A stretch of 64,000 bases of DNA, taken from assembly GCF_001455965.1 (NCBI RefSeq), contig NZ_LKKO01000024.1, positions 21,033 to 85,032 of the forward strand, read 5' to 3'. How positions within the stretch are numbered: position 1 is the first letter of the stretch; the number at the start of each line of letters is the position of its first letter. The DNA comes from Methylobacterium sp. GXS13. GTDB taxonomy: Bacteria; Pseudomonadota; Alphaproteobacteria; Rhizobiales; Beijerinckiaceae. This document shows positions 17,641 to 26,391 of this stretch, piece by piece. The notes beneath the pieces are model-generated. The model made no database searches. It was given only the letters and a program-made list of their open reading frames with translations, and was not told the DNA's origin. Made by a program: the position numbers and the translations under genes.

Positions 17641-19056
17641 TCAGACCGCGAGCCGGTGGCGGATCGCCCCGGCGAAACCGAGCACGTCGTAACGCCACGC
17701 GGTCGCCCCGGCCACAGTGAGGAGCAGGACCAATCGCAGGGCCTGGCCGGGCGGCATCAGGCCCCCCGGCACCAGGCCGATCCCGGCCATCACCGTGCCG
17801 CAGACCAGAGCGGCGCCTGCGATGCCTGCCATGTCCGCGAGCGGCAGCGGCATCGTGGTGCCGGTCCGGTAGGCCCCGAGCACCAGCACCAGGCAGGCCG
17901 CCGCCTGTCCCCCTGCGAAGGCGAGCGCGGCCCCGGCGGCGCCGAGCCTCGGGATCAGCAAGAGGGAGAGCACGGCCACCACCGCCAGGGTGGCGAAGGC
18001 CGCCGCCGCTTCCAGCCGGCTGGTGCGGGTGAAGTAGATCACCTGTCCGAAATAATAGGCCCGGAACATCATCAGGATGCTGGCCAGGATCAGCACCGGA
18101 GCGAGCGCGCGCGCCTCCGCCCGGTAATCCGGCCCGAGCAGCACCGCGACCACAAGGTCGTCGAAACACAGGAAGAACACCGCCCCGAAGGCGGCGATCA
18201 GGGTCATGGCCCGGGCGGCGTCGCTGAGCACACCGGAGGCGGCCGCGATGCCGCCCACCCGCGCCTCACGCTTGGCAATGGAGATCAGCGACAGGGCGAT
18301 CGCCTCGCCGAACACGATGAAGCTCTGCTTCAGGAAGTCGGCCAGCGCTCCGTAGGCGCCCAGCCCCGCGGGTCCCACCGTCTTGGCGATGATCAGGCGG
18401 TCGAGGCTCTGGGCCAGGGCGGCCGTCCCGAAGGACAGCACCAGGGGCCAGCCATAGGCGAACAGCCGCAGGGCCTCGGCCCGGCTGCCGCGGCCGGGCA
18501 TCATCGGGGCGATGGTGATCGCGGCCGGCAGCGCGGCGAGGGCGTTGGCGGCGGCCACGGCAAAAGCGAGGTGCAGGGGATCGGTCGACAGGTGCAGCGC
18601 CAGGCTGCCCAGCCCGAGGATCAGCACCGCCCGGCTCATCACCGAGGCCGCCACCGCGCCGGCCTTGAGGCGCGTGCGGGCGATCTCGGTGGAGCCCTCG
18701 AACAGGGTCGTGCCGAAGGCGAGCGCCAGGATCGCCGCCGCCATAGGGCCCGAAACCAGCCCGAGCGCGGCCGCGAGCGCGCTGCCGAGGCCGGCGAGCA
18801 GCAGCGTACCGCCCAGGATCCGCACCACGGTGCCGACCTGCGCCGGCTCGCGGGCCTCGTCGTAGAGGGCGAAGAACGCGAATTTCGGCCATTGGCAGGT
18901 GGCCCCGTAGAGCACCAGCGCCCAGGACAGGACGTACAGGTATATGCCGTAGCTCTCCACCGGCGCGAGCCGGGTGAACACCGCCACGGAGGCCATGTTC
19001 AGGGCAGCGGCGAAGCCGCGCGAGCCGACATAGATCAGGCTGTGCCGGGCAATCAT
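17641..19056 (-). CDS. Wzx/MATE-type polysaccharide flippase
   Basis: The 471-residue protein is almost entirely membrane, with about 12-14 hydrophobic segments. It belongs to the polysaccharide-biosynthesis branch of the MOP superfamily (RfbX/ExoT-like). Features include the N-terminal LIYVGSRGFAAALNMASVAV and the middle segment QSLDRLIIAKTVGPAGLGAY. It would flip lipid-linked repeat units to the periplasmic face. The acyltransferase gene follows 10 bases downstream. No Wzy-type polymerase is adjacent. Confidence 0.88.
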   Translation of the reverse strand: MIARHSLIYVGSRGFAAALNMASVAVFTRLAPVESYGIYLYVLSWALVLYGATCQWPKFAFFALYDEAREPAQVGTVVRILGGTLLLAGLGSALAAALGLVSGPMAAAILALAFGTTLFEGSTEIARTRLKAGAVAASVMSRAVLILGLGSLALHLSTDPLHLAFAVAAANALAALPAAITIAPMMPGRGSRAEALRLFAYGWPLVLSFGTAALAQSLDRLIIAKTVGPAGLGAYGALADFLKQSFIVFGEAIALSLISIAKREARVGGIAAASGVLSDAARAMTLIAAFGAVFFLCFDDLVVAVLLGPDYRAEARALAPVLILASILMMFRAYYFGQVIYFTRTSRLEAAAAFATLAVVAVLSLLLIPRLGAAGAALAFAGGQAAACLVLVLGAYRTGTTMPLPLADMAGIAGAALVCGTVMAGIGLVPGGLMPPGQALRLVLLLTVAGATAWRYDVLGFAGAIRHRLAV

Positions 19057-19227
19057 GTCCTACGCATCATGCGCCATAACGGTCGCCGCTTCGGCGATAA
19101 CCCTTATGCGGGCGCAAGCGTTAGAGCATCGTCTCTTTCCGAATGCCCGAAGCCACCTTTAGGGACGATGCTTTCAGACGACGTTGCTTCGATCCCGCAT
19201 CCGGACAGGCGCCGTGTCGTGCCCCCC
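19057..19227. repeat. Intergenic palindrome (GCATCGTC-type) between wzx-like and gpmI
   Basis: AGCATCGTC (19125-19133) recurs as GACGATGCT (19164-19172), a 9-bp perfect inverted repeat with a 30-base spacer containing the imperfect arms CCGAATGCCCGAAG and CCACCTTTAGGG. From general knowledge this resembles a dispersed intergenic palindrome family common in Rhizobiales genomes (GCATCGTC...GACGATGC). It may act as a hairpin between the two minus-strand genes. Confidence 0.5.
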
Positions 19228-20760
19228 TCAGCGCCTGATCAGCGACTTGCCAGTCATCTCGGCCGGCTGGTCGAGGCCCATCAGGTCGAGGAGGGTCGGC
19301 GCGACGTCGGCCAGCCGGCCGTCGGAAAGCGTCACGCTCTCGACGCCGACCAGCGTCACCGGCACCGGGTTGAGGGTGTGGGCGGTGTGCGGCTCACCGG
19401 TCTCCGGGTCGCGCATCATCTCGCAATTGCCGTGGTCGGCGGTGACGAGGAGCGCCCCGCCGCTCGCCGTGATCGCGTCGACCACCCGGCCGAGGCAGGC
19501 ATCCACCGTCTCCACCGCCTTCACGGCGGCGGCGAGGCTGCCGGTATGGCCGACCATGTCGGGGTTGGCGAAATTCAGGAGGATCATGTCGTAGCGCCCG
19601 GAGCCGATCGCCTCCACGGCCCGATCGGTCAACTCCGCGGCCGACATCTCCGGCTGCAGGTCGTAGGTCGCCACCTTCGGCGACGGCACCAGGATCGCGT
19701 CCTGGCCCTCGAACGGCGCCTCGCGGCCGCCGTTCATGAAGTAGGTGACGTGGGGGTATTTCTCGGTCTCGGCCATGCGCAGCTGGGTGCGCCCGGCCCG
19801 GGCCACGGTCTCGCCGAGGCCGTTCGGCAGATCGAGGGGCTCGAACAGGGTGTCGGCGAAGGCATCGATCTCGACGCTGTACTGGACGATCCCGAGGGCG
19901 GCGGCGAACCGGACCGTCCGCGCGCGGGGGAAGCCCGCGAAGGCCGGGTCGAGCAGCGCTTCGAGGATCTGCCGGGTCCGGTCGGCGCGGAAATTGAAGC
20001 TCAGCACACCGTCGCCGTCCTTCATGCCGGCATAGTCGCCGATGATGGCCGGCCGCAGGAACTCGTCCGACAGGTCGACCACGTAGGAAGCGGCGATCGC
20101 CTCCATGGCGCTCGCAAACCGGGCGCCGCGCGCCGCGATCATCGCGTCGTAGGCGATCGATACCCGTTCCCAGCGCCGGTCGCGGTCCATCGCGTAATAG
20201 CGGCCGCACAGGGTGGCGATGCGCGCGCCCTCCGGGAGGGCGGCCTCGACGGTCTCGAAGCAGCTGGCGGCGGAACGCGGCGGCATGTCCCGCCCGTCCG
20301 TGAAGGCGTGGAGGCGGACCGGCACGCCGGCCTCGGCCATCACCCGGGCCAGCGCCACCGCGTGGTCCTGGTGGGCGTGGACGCCCCCGGGCGACAGCAG
20401 GCCGACGAGGTGGCAGGTCCCGCCGCTCGCCCGCAGCGCGGCGACGAACCGGACGCGCGCCGGGCTGGTGGCGAGCGATCCGTCCGCGACGGCGGCATCG
20501 ATCCGCGGCAGGTCCTGCATGACCACCCGGCCGGCGCCGATATTGAGGTGCCCGACCTCGGAATTGCCCATCTGCCCCTCGGGCAGGCCGACATCGGCCC
20601 CGAAGGTCATCAGACGTGCCCGGGGCCGCTCCCGCATCAGGGCGTCGAAGACGGGGGTGCGCGCCTGATGGACGGCGTTGTCGGCGACCGAATCCCGCAA
20701 TCCCCAGCCGTCGAGGATCACGAGCATCACGGGGCGCGGGGTCCTGTCGGGCACGGTCAC
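19228..20760 (-). CDS. gpmI: 2,3-bisphosphoglycerate-independent phosphoglycerate mutase
   Basis: The 510-residue enzyme interconverts 3- and 2-phosphoglycerate. The alkaline-phosphatase-like fold shows metal-binding VILDGWGLRDS with Asp17, the catalytic Ser67 in QMGNSEVGHLNIGAG, and the C-terminal metal site VTADHGNCEMM. Length matches the family. The start is a GTG at 20760 with GGAG 4 bases upstream. It is embedded in the polysaccharide region although it is a central-metabolism gene, a placement that may be incidental. Confidence 0.95.
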   Translation of the reverse strand: MTVPDRTPRPVMLVILDGWGLRDSVADNAVHQARTPVFDALMRERPRARLMTFGADVGLPEGQMGNSEVGHLNIGAGRVVMQDLPRIDAAVADGSLATSPARVRFVAALRASGGTCHLVGLLSPGGVHAHQDHAVALARVMAEAGVPVRLHAFTDGRDMPPRSAASCFETVEAALPEGARIATLCGRYYAMDRDRRWERVSIAYDAMIAARGARFASAMEAIAASYVVDLSDEFLRPAIIGDYAGMKDGDGVLSFNFRADRTRQILEALLDPAFAGFPRARTVRFAAALGIVQYSVEIDAFADTLFEPLDLPNGLGETVARAGRTQLRMAETEKYPHVTYFMNGGREAPFEGQDAILVPSPKVATYDLQPEMSAAELTDRAVEAIGSGRYDMILLNFANPDMVGHTGSLAAAVKAVETVDACLGRVVDAITASGGALLVTADHGNCEMMRDPETGEPHTAHTLNPVPVTLVGVESVTLSDGRLADVAPTLLDLMGLDQPAEMTGKSLIRR

Positions 20761-20941
20761 AACACTCCAAAGCCGTCACGGCACGGTGCGGGTTCCGGGC
20801 CCCACTGGCTCCGGAAAGATGCGCGTGTCGATAATCGGCTTGGCCGCGCGAGACCACAGCCCTGGATAGGAATTGGCGACGGATACGGAACGGCGTCCGG
20901 CTTCTGACACAGGATTCGCAGGATCCGAGCGCGGAACCCCG

Positions 20942-22021
20942 TCAGTTGACGCTCGCCGGGTCCGATCCGGGCGCGACACCCAGCAGGGGTGGTTTCCGGC
21001 GCAGCACAGTCCGCAGCAGGGTCCGGCGATAGCCTCGGTGCGACAGGAAGCCGACCGCCCAGGCCAGGTGCATGGTGATCGCCGCCAGGCCGCTCATGGC
21101 CAGACTCGGCTCCCGCGCCTTCAGCGCCAGAGCGAGGCCGCTCAGGCCGCAGCCGCCCGCATAGACCGCCAGCAGGACCAGCATCATCGGCGCGACCGTG
21201 GCGAGCGCCAGGGCACTGATGCCATAGAGCAGGACCAGGGGCGGCAGCATCTGGCGCAGCCGCGGCAGGCTGGCATGCTTCTCGAGGGTCCGGGCACAGC
21301 CGCGACCATACTGGAAGTATTGTTGCGTCAGGCTGAACAGGGTCGCGCGGGGGTAGTAGGTCACGGCGAGATCGGCTGCGAGATAGATCCTGCCGCCGGC
21401 CGCGCAGAACCGGCGGTCGAGCTCGGCATCCTCGTTGTGGGAAAAGCTCTCGTCGTAACCGCCAACCCGCAGGAACTCGCGCCGGTCGAAGATGGCGTGG
21501 TGGCCGTGGGTGACGTAGCCCGAGATCCCGCCCAGGCGGTGCGCCGACCCGCCATTGCCGAGCCGGCTATTCTGGGCAGCCGCGATGGCCCTCTGCAGCG
21601 GCGTCACCCCGATGGTCCGCAGGGGCACGACCACCGAGACCGCGTCCCGCAGGCGGATCGTCTGCACCAAGTCCCGAACCCAGTTTCCGGGATAGGCGGC
21701 GTGGCAGTCGGCGCGCACGAGATAGGTCGCGCCCGGATGCGCCAGACGCGCCGCGAGGTTGAGGGCCGAGGCCTGGATGCGGCGGGGGTTGTGGATCAGC
21801 TGGATCCGGGGATCCTCGACGCTCATCGCCCGGACGATGGCGCAGGTCGCATCGCTGCTGCCGCCGTCCATCACCAGCAATTCGCACGCGAGCGTGTCCG
21901 AGGCCGGCAGCACCGAGCGGATCGCCTCCGCGATGTGCCGGGCCTCGTTCAAGGCCGGCATGGCGATCGTCACGAGCGGGATGCCCGCGCCGTCCGGGCC
22001 ATCGACCGAAGCGTCCTGCAT
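20942..22021 (-). CDS. Glycosyltransferase family 2 (ExoA-like)
   Basis: The 359-residue protein has a GT-A domain: VTIAMPALNEARHIAEAI at the N-terminus, ELLVMDGGSSDATCAIV, the DxD-like YLVRADCHAAYP, and the acceptor motif FSHNEDAELDRRF. The C-terminal ~100 residues contain two or three membrane segments. The layout is that of ExoA, which adds an early sugar of succinoglycan to the lipid-linked chain at the inner membrane. AGGAG lies 7 bases before the ATG at 22021. It is divergent from the ABC exporter operon. Confidence 0.88.
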   Translation of the reverse strand: MQDASVDGPDGAGIPLVTIAMPALNEARHIAEAIRSVLPASDTLACELLVMDGGSSDATCAIVRAMSVEDPRIQLIHNPRRIQASALNLAARLAHPGATYLVRADCHAAYPGNWVRDLVQTIRLRDAVSVVVPLRTIGVTPLQRAIAAAQNSRLGNGGSAHRLGGISGYVTHGHHAIFDRREFLRVGGYDESFSHNEDAELDRRFCAAGGRIYLAADLAVTYYPRATLFSLTQQYFQYGRGCARTLEKHASLPRLRQMLPPLVLLYGISALALATVAPMMLVLLAVYAGGCGLSGLALALKAREPSLAMSGLAAITMHLAWAVGFLSHRGYRRTLLRTVLRRKPPLLGVAPGSDPASVN

Positions 22022-22376
22022 GGCGGTGCTCCTGAGAACCGGACCCGATCTTCTGTCGGATCCGCGGGGCCCCGTTCCGGCGGAAGCGCAACGTCTCGGT
22101 GAGGACGGCTCGTACGCCCGGCACGCGTGTCCGGGCCGGCCGAGCCGGTCTCGACAAAGACGACGTCCCGCGCCCGGGGTCTCTTCTGTCCTCATAGGCA
22201 ATCAATACGGTGGTTAACGACAACCACCTCTTCAGTCGGGAGGCTCGGTACGACGAAAGATGTAATTCGTGCCGGATGACCGGGGTGATAGCCCGGCTCA
22301 GTGGGATCGCCGATCCGGCCGCCAAGCGTCGCGAGCGGATCCCGCAAGCACCGATCGTCGTGCGGGACCGCGTGGA
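22022..22376. promoter_or_regulatory. Divergent promoter region between the GT2 gene and the ABC exporter operon
   Basis: This 355-base gap separates two divergent polysaccharide transcription units. It contains a 7-bp inverted repeat GGTGGTT-AACGAC-AACCACC at 22209-22228 (6-base spacer), a size typical of a dimeric regulator operator. The flanking bases around it are more AT-rich than the rest. No regulator can be named. Confidence 0.5.
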
Positions 22377-23273
22377 ATGATGGACTCTTTGGACGCGCTT
22401 GCGCTCGATGCGCCGAAACACGGCCTGACCGTGCCGCGATCAGAACCGACCGCGATGCCGGTCACCGAAATCCTTCCGGATCATCAGCTCCTCGCCTTCG
22501 ATGCCGCGAGCGTCTGGCAGTATCGCGGGTTGTTGTGGGTCCTGATCCTGCGTGACCTGAAAGTGCTCTATCGCCAGACCGCCCTGGGCGCCTGCTGGGC
22601 CATTGCGCAGCCGCTGTTCACGGTGGCGATCTTCACCGTCATCTTCGGCCATTTCGCCAAGATCCCCACCGACGGGGCGCCCTACGCGCTGTTTGCCGGC
22701 AGCGCCATCATCCTGTGGACCTACTTCGCCGAGGCGGTGCGCCGGAGCGCCACCGGCCTCGTCACCGAGGCGGAGCTCATCCGCAAGATCTACTTTCCGC
22801 GCCTGGTGATCCCGCTCGCCACCGTGGTGTCGCCGATGGTCGACTTCGCCATCGCCCTCGTGGTGCTGCTGGCGCTGATGCTCGGCTACGGAGTGGTGCC
22901 GAGCTGGCACATCGTGTTCGCGATCCCGACGCTCGCCGTCACGGCGGTCCTGGCGCTCGGGGTCAGCCTCTGGCTCGGGCCGGTCAACGTCCGCTTCCGG
23001 GACGTCAAGCACACGCTGCCGTTCCTCATCCAGATCTGGATGTACGCCTCGCCGATCGTCTACGCGGCGAGCATCGTCCCCGACTCGGTGCGCTGGGTCT
23101 ACGCGCTCAACCCGATGGTCGGGCTGATCGAGGCGTTCCGCTTCTCGATCCTCGGTGGAACTGCCCCCGACCTGTTCGCGCTCGCCGTCTCGGTCACGGT
23201 CGCATCCGTGCTGCTGCTCACCGGACTGATCTTCTTTCAGCGCATGGAGCGCTCCTTCGCGGATGTAATCTGA
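22377..23273 (+). CDS. ABC-type polysaccharide/polyol phosphate exporter, permease (Wzm-like)
   Basis: The 298-residue protein has about six membrane segments and the ABC2-type polysaccharide permease features: LLWVLILRDLKVLYRQTALG, the hydrophobic AIAQPLFTVAIFTVIFG, and the C-terminal ALNPMVGLIEAFRFSILGG. It forms the channel that moves a completed lipid-linked glycan across the inner membrane. Adjacent ATG codons occur at 22377 and 22380. The stop overlaps the ATPase start as TGATG, so the two subunits are translationally coupled. Confidence 0.92.
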   Translation: MMDSLDALALDAPKHGLTVPRSEPTAMPVTEILPDHQLLAFDAASVWQYRGLLWVLILRDLKVLYRQTALGACWAIAQPLFTVAIFTVIFGHFAKIPTDGAPYALFAGSAIILWTYFAEAVRRSATGLVTEAELIRKIYFPRLVIPLATVVSPMVDFAIALVVLLALMLGYGVVPSWHIVFAIPTLAVTAVLALGVSLWLGPVNVRFRDVKHTLPFLIQIWMYASPIVYAASIVPDSVRWVYALNPMVGLIEAFRFSILGGTAPDLFALAVSVTVASVLLLTGLIFFQRMERSFADVI

Positions 23274-24505
23274 TGTCGATGGCGATCAGCGTACAAGATA
23301 TCGGCAAGCAATACTGGCGCGCCCCGCGGGCCACGCACGACAACTCCCTGCGCGAGGCGCTCATCGAGGGCGCACGGGGCCTGCTGACCCGCAAGTCCCA
23401 TGCGCGCCCGTCCAAGGAGGGCTTCTGGGCCCTCAAGGATGTCAGCTTCGGCATCAAGCACGGCGAGAATGTCGGCATCATCGGGATGAACGGAGCGGGC
23501 AAGAGCACCTTGCTCAAGCTCATCTCGCGGATCGCCGCCCCGACCACGGGCAGCATCAAGCTGGTCGGCCGGGTCGGCGCCCTGCTCGAAGTCGGCACCG
23601 GCTTCCACCGGGAGCTCACGGGGCGCGAGAACATCTTTCTCTACGGTTCGATCCTGGGCATGCACCGCCACGAGATCGCGGAGAAGTTCGACGCGATCGT
23701 CGCGTTCTCGGAGATCGGCGAGTTCATCGACATGCCGGTGAAGCGCTATTCCAGCGGCATGTATGTCCGGCTGGCCTTCTCGGTCGCCGCCCATCTCGAG
23801 CCCGACATCCTGCTCCTCGACGAGGTCCTGGCGGTCGGCGACTACACCTTCCAGAAGAAGTGCATCGACTTCGCCCGGCGCCTGCAGACCAAGGGCTCGA
23901 CCATCCTGCTCGTCTCGCACAACATGTTCAGCGTGAAGACCATGTGCGAGCGGGTCATCTACATCAAGAACGGCCGCGTCGCCTTCGACGGCCCCACCGA
24001 CGAGGGCCTGCGCCACTACGAGCAGGACAGCTACCTCGCCGACACGCCGTGGTTCCGGCCGGAGGGCGGCCGCCAGCCGGTGGAGATCCGGGACGTCGTG
24101 ATCGCCGATGAATCCGGGGCACCGAAGACGCTGTTCCGGCACGGCGAGCGGATGCGGATCACGGCGCGCTACACCAGCTCGGAGCCGATCACCGACCCGC
24201 ATGTCCTGTTCTCGGTCACGCGGTCGGACGAGCTGCTCTGCTGCAACTTCAGCACGATGACGGACCGCGCCAAGCTGCCGACCCTGTCGGGTGAGGGCAC
24301 GATCGAGCTGCTGACGCCGCCGCTGACGCTGACCGCGGACACCTACACGGTCTCGATGGTGGTCCGGCAGCGGGGCTTCGAGCGCCTGCTCGCGGCCCAG
24401 ATCGGCGCCCGCTTCCACGTGGAGCACCCGGTCCTCGCGCCCGACGCGTTCGGTGTCTTCCACCAGCCCGGCACCTGGGCTGCGGACCCCGCACCGCATC
24501 GCTGA
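23273..24505 (+). CDS. ABC-type polysaccharide exporter, ATP-binding protein with C-terminal sugar-binding domain (Wzt-like)
   Basis: The 410-residue protein has a nucleotide-binding domain with Walker A GMNGAGKST (residues 71-79), signature RYSSGMYVRLAFS (about 158-170) and Walker B DILLLDEVLA. The RYSSGM signature is typical of Wzt/TagH-type exporters. Residues from about 265 on form a beta-rich Wzt C-terminal domain, which in characterised systems reads the cap of the O-antigen chain before export. It pairs with the permease upstream and precedes a glycosyltransferase gene by 15 bases. Confidence 0.93.
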   Translation: MSMAISVQDIGKQYWRAPRATHDNSLREALIEGARGLLTRKSHARPSKEGFWALKDVSFGIKHGENVGIIGMNGAGKSTLLKLISRIAAPTTGSIKLVGRVGALLEVGTGFHRELTGRENIFLYGSILGMHRHEIAEKFDAIVAFSEIGEFIDMPVKRYSSGMYVRLAFSVAAHLEPDILLLDEVLAVGDYTFQKKCIDFARRLQTKGSTILLVSHNMFSVKTMCERVIYIKNGRVAFDGPTDEGLRHYEQDSYLADTPWFRPEGGRQPVEIRDVVIADESGAPKTLFRHGERMRITARYTSSEPITDPHVLFSVTRSDELLCCNFSTMTDRAKLPTLSGEGTIELLTPPLTLTADTYTVSMVVRQRGFERLLAAQIGARFHVEHPVLAPDAFGVFHQPGTWAADPAPHR

Positions 24506-24520
24506 AGCCCGGAGGGCACG

Positions 24521-26188
24521 ATGGCCACGATCGCATCAGGACTCCATCAGGACGGGAATGGATGGATCGACGACGAGACCGCCCGGAGCGCCGGGCGGAT
24601 CCGGGCGAACTTCTCGGCCTTCGATGCCCGGGTGCGGGAAGCGGAGCGCCTCGCGGCCTCCGGCGCCCTGGAAGGCGCCGCCGTCGAGGCCGCCATCGCG
24701 GCGACGATGGCGGCCCATCGCCATTGTGGCGTGTTCGCGAGCCCGCGCCTGGAGCGCATGATGGCCGAGATCGGCCGGCGGCTCGAGCCGGAAGCCGATC
24801 ACGGCCCGGCCCCGGAGCCGGTCCCGTTCCGGCGCGTCCTGCACGTCTGCACGCAGCTCGCCCCGGTGGGCGGCCTCACCAAGATGCTGGCGCTCTGGAT
24901 CGGCGCCGATGCCCACCGGACCAACGGGCTCGCCCTGACCCAGCACCGGGGACCGGTCGATGCGCGGATCACCGAGGCGGTGCGCGCGAGCGGCGGCACG
25001 ATCCACCACCTGAATCACCGCCACGGCGGCAAGCTGGCCTGGGCGCGCGAGCTGCGCCGAATCGCGCGGGATTACGATGTCGTCGTCCTGCACATCCATT
25101 GCGAGGACGTGGTCCCGCTGATCGCGTTCGCGGATCCGGATCGGCACCCGCCAATTATCCTGCTCAACCACGCCGATCACCTGTTCTGGATCGGGACGCG
25201 GATCAGTCACGCTGTCATCAACCTGCGCGAGGCCGCCCGCCGGCTCGCGATCACGCGCCGCGGCGTCGATCCGGCCCGGAGCCTCCTCCTCCCGACCCTG
25301 ATCACCCTGCCCGAGCGCCAGCGAAGCCGCGCTGAGGCCAAGCGCGCCCTCGGCATCCCGGAGGACGAAGTCCTCCTGGTCTCGGTGGCGCGGGGCGCGA
25401 AGTACCGCAACGTCGGTCCGGTCACCTACGCCGACCGCCATGTCGACCTCCTGGCCGCGCACCCGAACGCCCGGCTGATCGTGGTCGGCGCCGGCGAACG
25501 GGCGGATTGGGGCCCGGCCCAGGCCGCCACGGGCGGGCGCATCACGGCCCATGCGGAGCTGTCGGATCCGCGGGTCTTCTTCGAGGCGGCGGACATCTAC
25601 GTGGATTCCTACCCGTTCGTCTCCTCGACCTCGATGCTCGAAGCCGCCGCCTACGGGCTGCCGCTGGTGACGCGCTTCGAGGCGCCCGAGGCGGCCGAGA
25701 TCGTCGCGATCAACCATCCGGGGCTCGACGCCACGGCCCGGGTCGCCCGCGACCAGGCTGAGTACGAGGCCCACCTGACGGCGCTGATCACCGACGCAGA
25801 CGCCCGCGAGGCCGCGGGCGCCGAGATCAGTGCTGCCATCGCGCGGCTCTACGCGCCGGCAAGCTGGCTTGCCGGCCTCGACGCCGTCTATTCCGAGGCG
25901 CAGGCGCTGCCCCGGCTAACGCCGGATTCCGGGCCGGTCCCGGCCGAGATGCCCCATCTCGGCGAGTCCGACCTGCGCCACCAGGACATGTTCGGCTCGG
26001 ATTTCCCGGTCTCGGGCATGACCAAGAACTACATCGGCATGCTGCCCCTCCGGCAGCGCATCGCCTCCTGGGCGGCCCTGCGCCGCGCCGGCGATTTTTC
26101 CGGCCCCTGGGAGCGGGTGCGCCTGCTGCTGCCGGAATGGCTGGTGCGCAACGTGAAGGATCGGCCGGGGCTTCTGCGGGCCGGGTGA
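24521..26188 (+). CDS. Glycosyltransferase, GT-B fold (GT4/GT1-like)
   Basis: The 555-residue protein has an N-terminal helical stretch (~100 residues) ahead of a GT-B pair. The first Rossmann part starts at FRRVLHVCTQLAPVGGLTKM and the second carries the donor-site region, DIYVDSYPFVSSTSMLEAAA followed by YGLPLVTRFEAPEA. The C-terminal ~90 residues are an extra domain. It is the third gene of the ABC exporter operon (15-base gap), so it probably builds or caps the exported glycan. The donor sugar is unknown. A hairpin lies just after the stop. Confidence 0.85.
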   Translation: MATIASGLHQDGNGWIDDETARSAGRIRANFSAFDARVREAERLAASGALEGAAVEAAIAATMAAHRHCGVFASPRLERMMAEIGRRLEPEADHGPAPEPVPFRRVLHVCTQLAPVGGLTKMLALWIGADAHRTNGLALTQHRGPVDARITEAVRASGGTIHHLNHRHGGKLAWARELRRIARDYDVVVLHIHCEDVVPLIAFADPDRHPPIILLNHADHLFWIGTRISHAVINLREAARRLAITRRGVDPARSLLLPTLITLPERQRSRAEAKRALGIPEDEVLLVSVARGAKYRNVGPVTYADRHVDLLAAHPNARLIVVGAGERADWGPAQAATGGRITAHAELSDPRVFFEAADIYVDSYPFVSSTSMLEAAAYGLPLVTRFEAPEAAEIVAINHPGLDATARVARDQAEYEAHLTALITDADAREAAGAEISAAIARLYAPASWLAGLDAVYSEAQALPRLTPDSGPVPAEMPHLGESDLRHQDMFGSDFPVSGMTKNYIGMLPLRQRIASWAALRRAGDFSGPWERVRLLLPEWLVRNVKDRPGLLRAG

Positions 26189-26220
26189 TCGGGCGCGACC
26201 ATCGCATCACGCTAAGCTCG

Positions 26221-26259
26221 GACCCGAGAAACCTCACGGTTTTCCGGGTCTATTCTTTG
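26221..26259 (+). terminator. Hairpin terminator after the ABC exporter/GT operon
   Basis: GACCCGAGAAACC and GGTTTTCCGGGTC form a 13-bp stem with two mismatches around a TCAC loop (26221-26250), followed by TATTCTTTG. It lies 32 bases after the forward stop and before the convergent minus-strand operon, consistent with intrinsic termination. Confidence 0.6.
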
Positions 26260-26391
26260 ATCCGTATGACGCCCCCGGCCAGTCTGGGTCCGCGCAGCGG
26301 AGCCCGGAAGCACGGTGGGATGCCGGGACGTCCATGCGACGCCCCAGACCCCGGAGATTGAGATGTCCGAGCGAGGCGAAGGCCCGACCTT

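Noticed and set aside
17515..20907. A very long open frame on the plus strand (over 1,100 codons)
   Set aside because: It is antisense to the flippase and gpmI genes and arises from codon bias in GC-rich DNA; its product is low-complexity Arg/Gly/His-rich with no recognisable domain.
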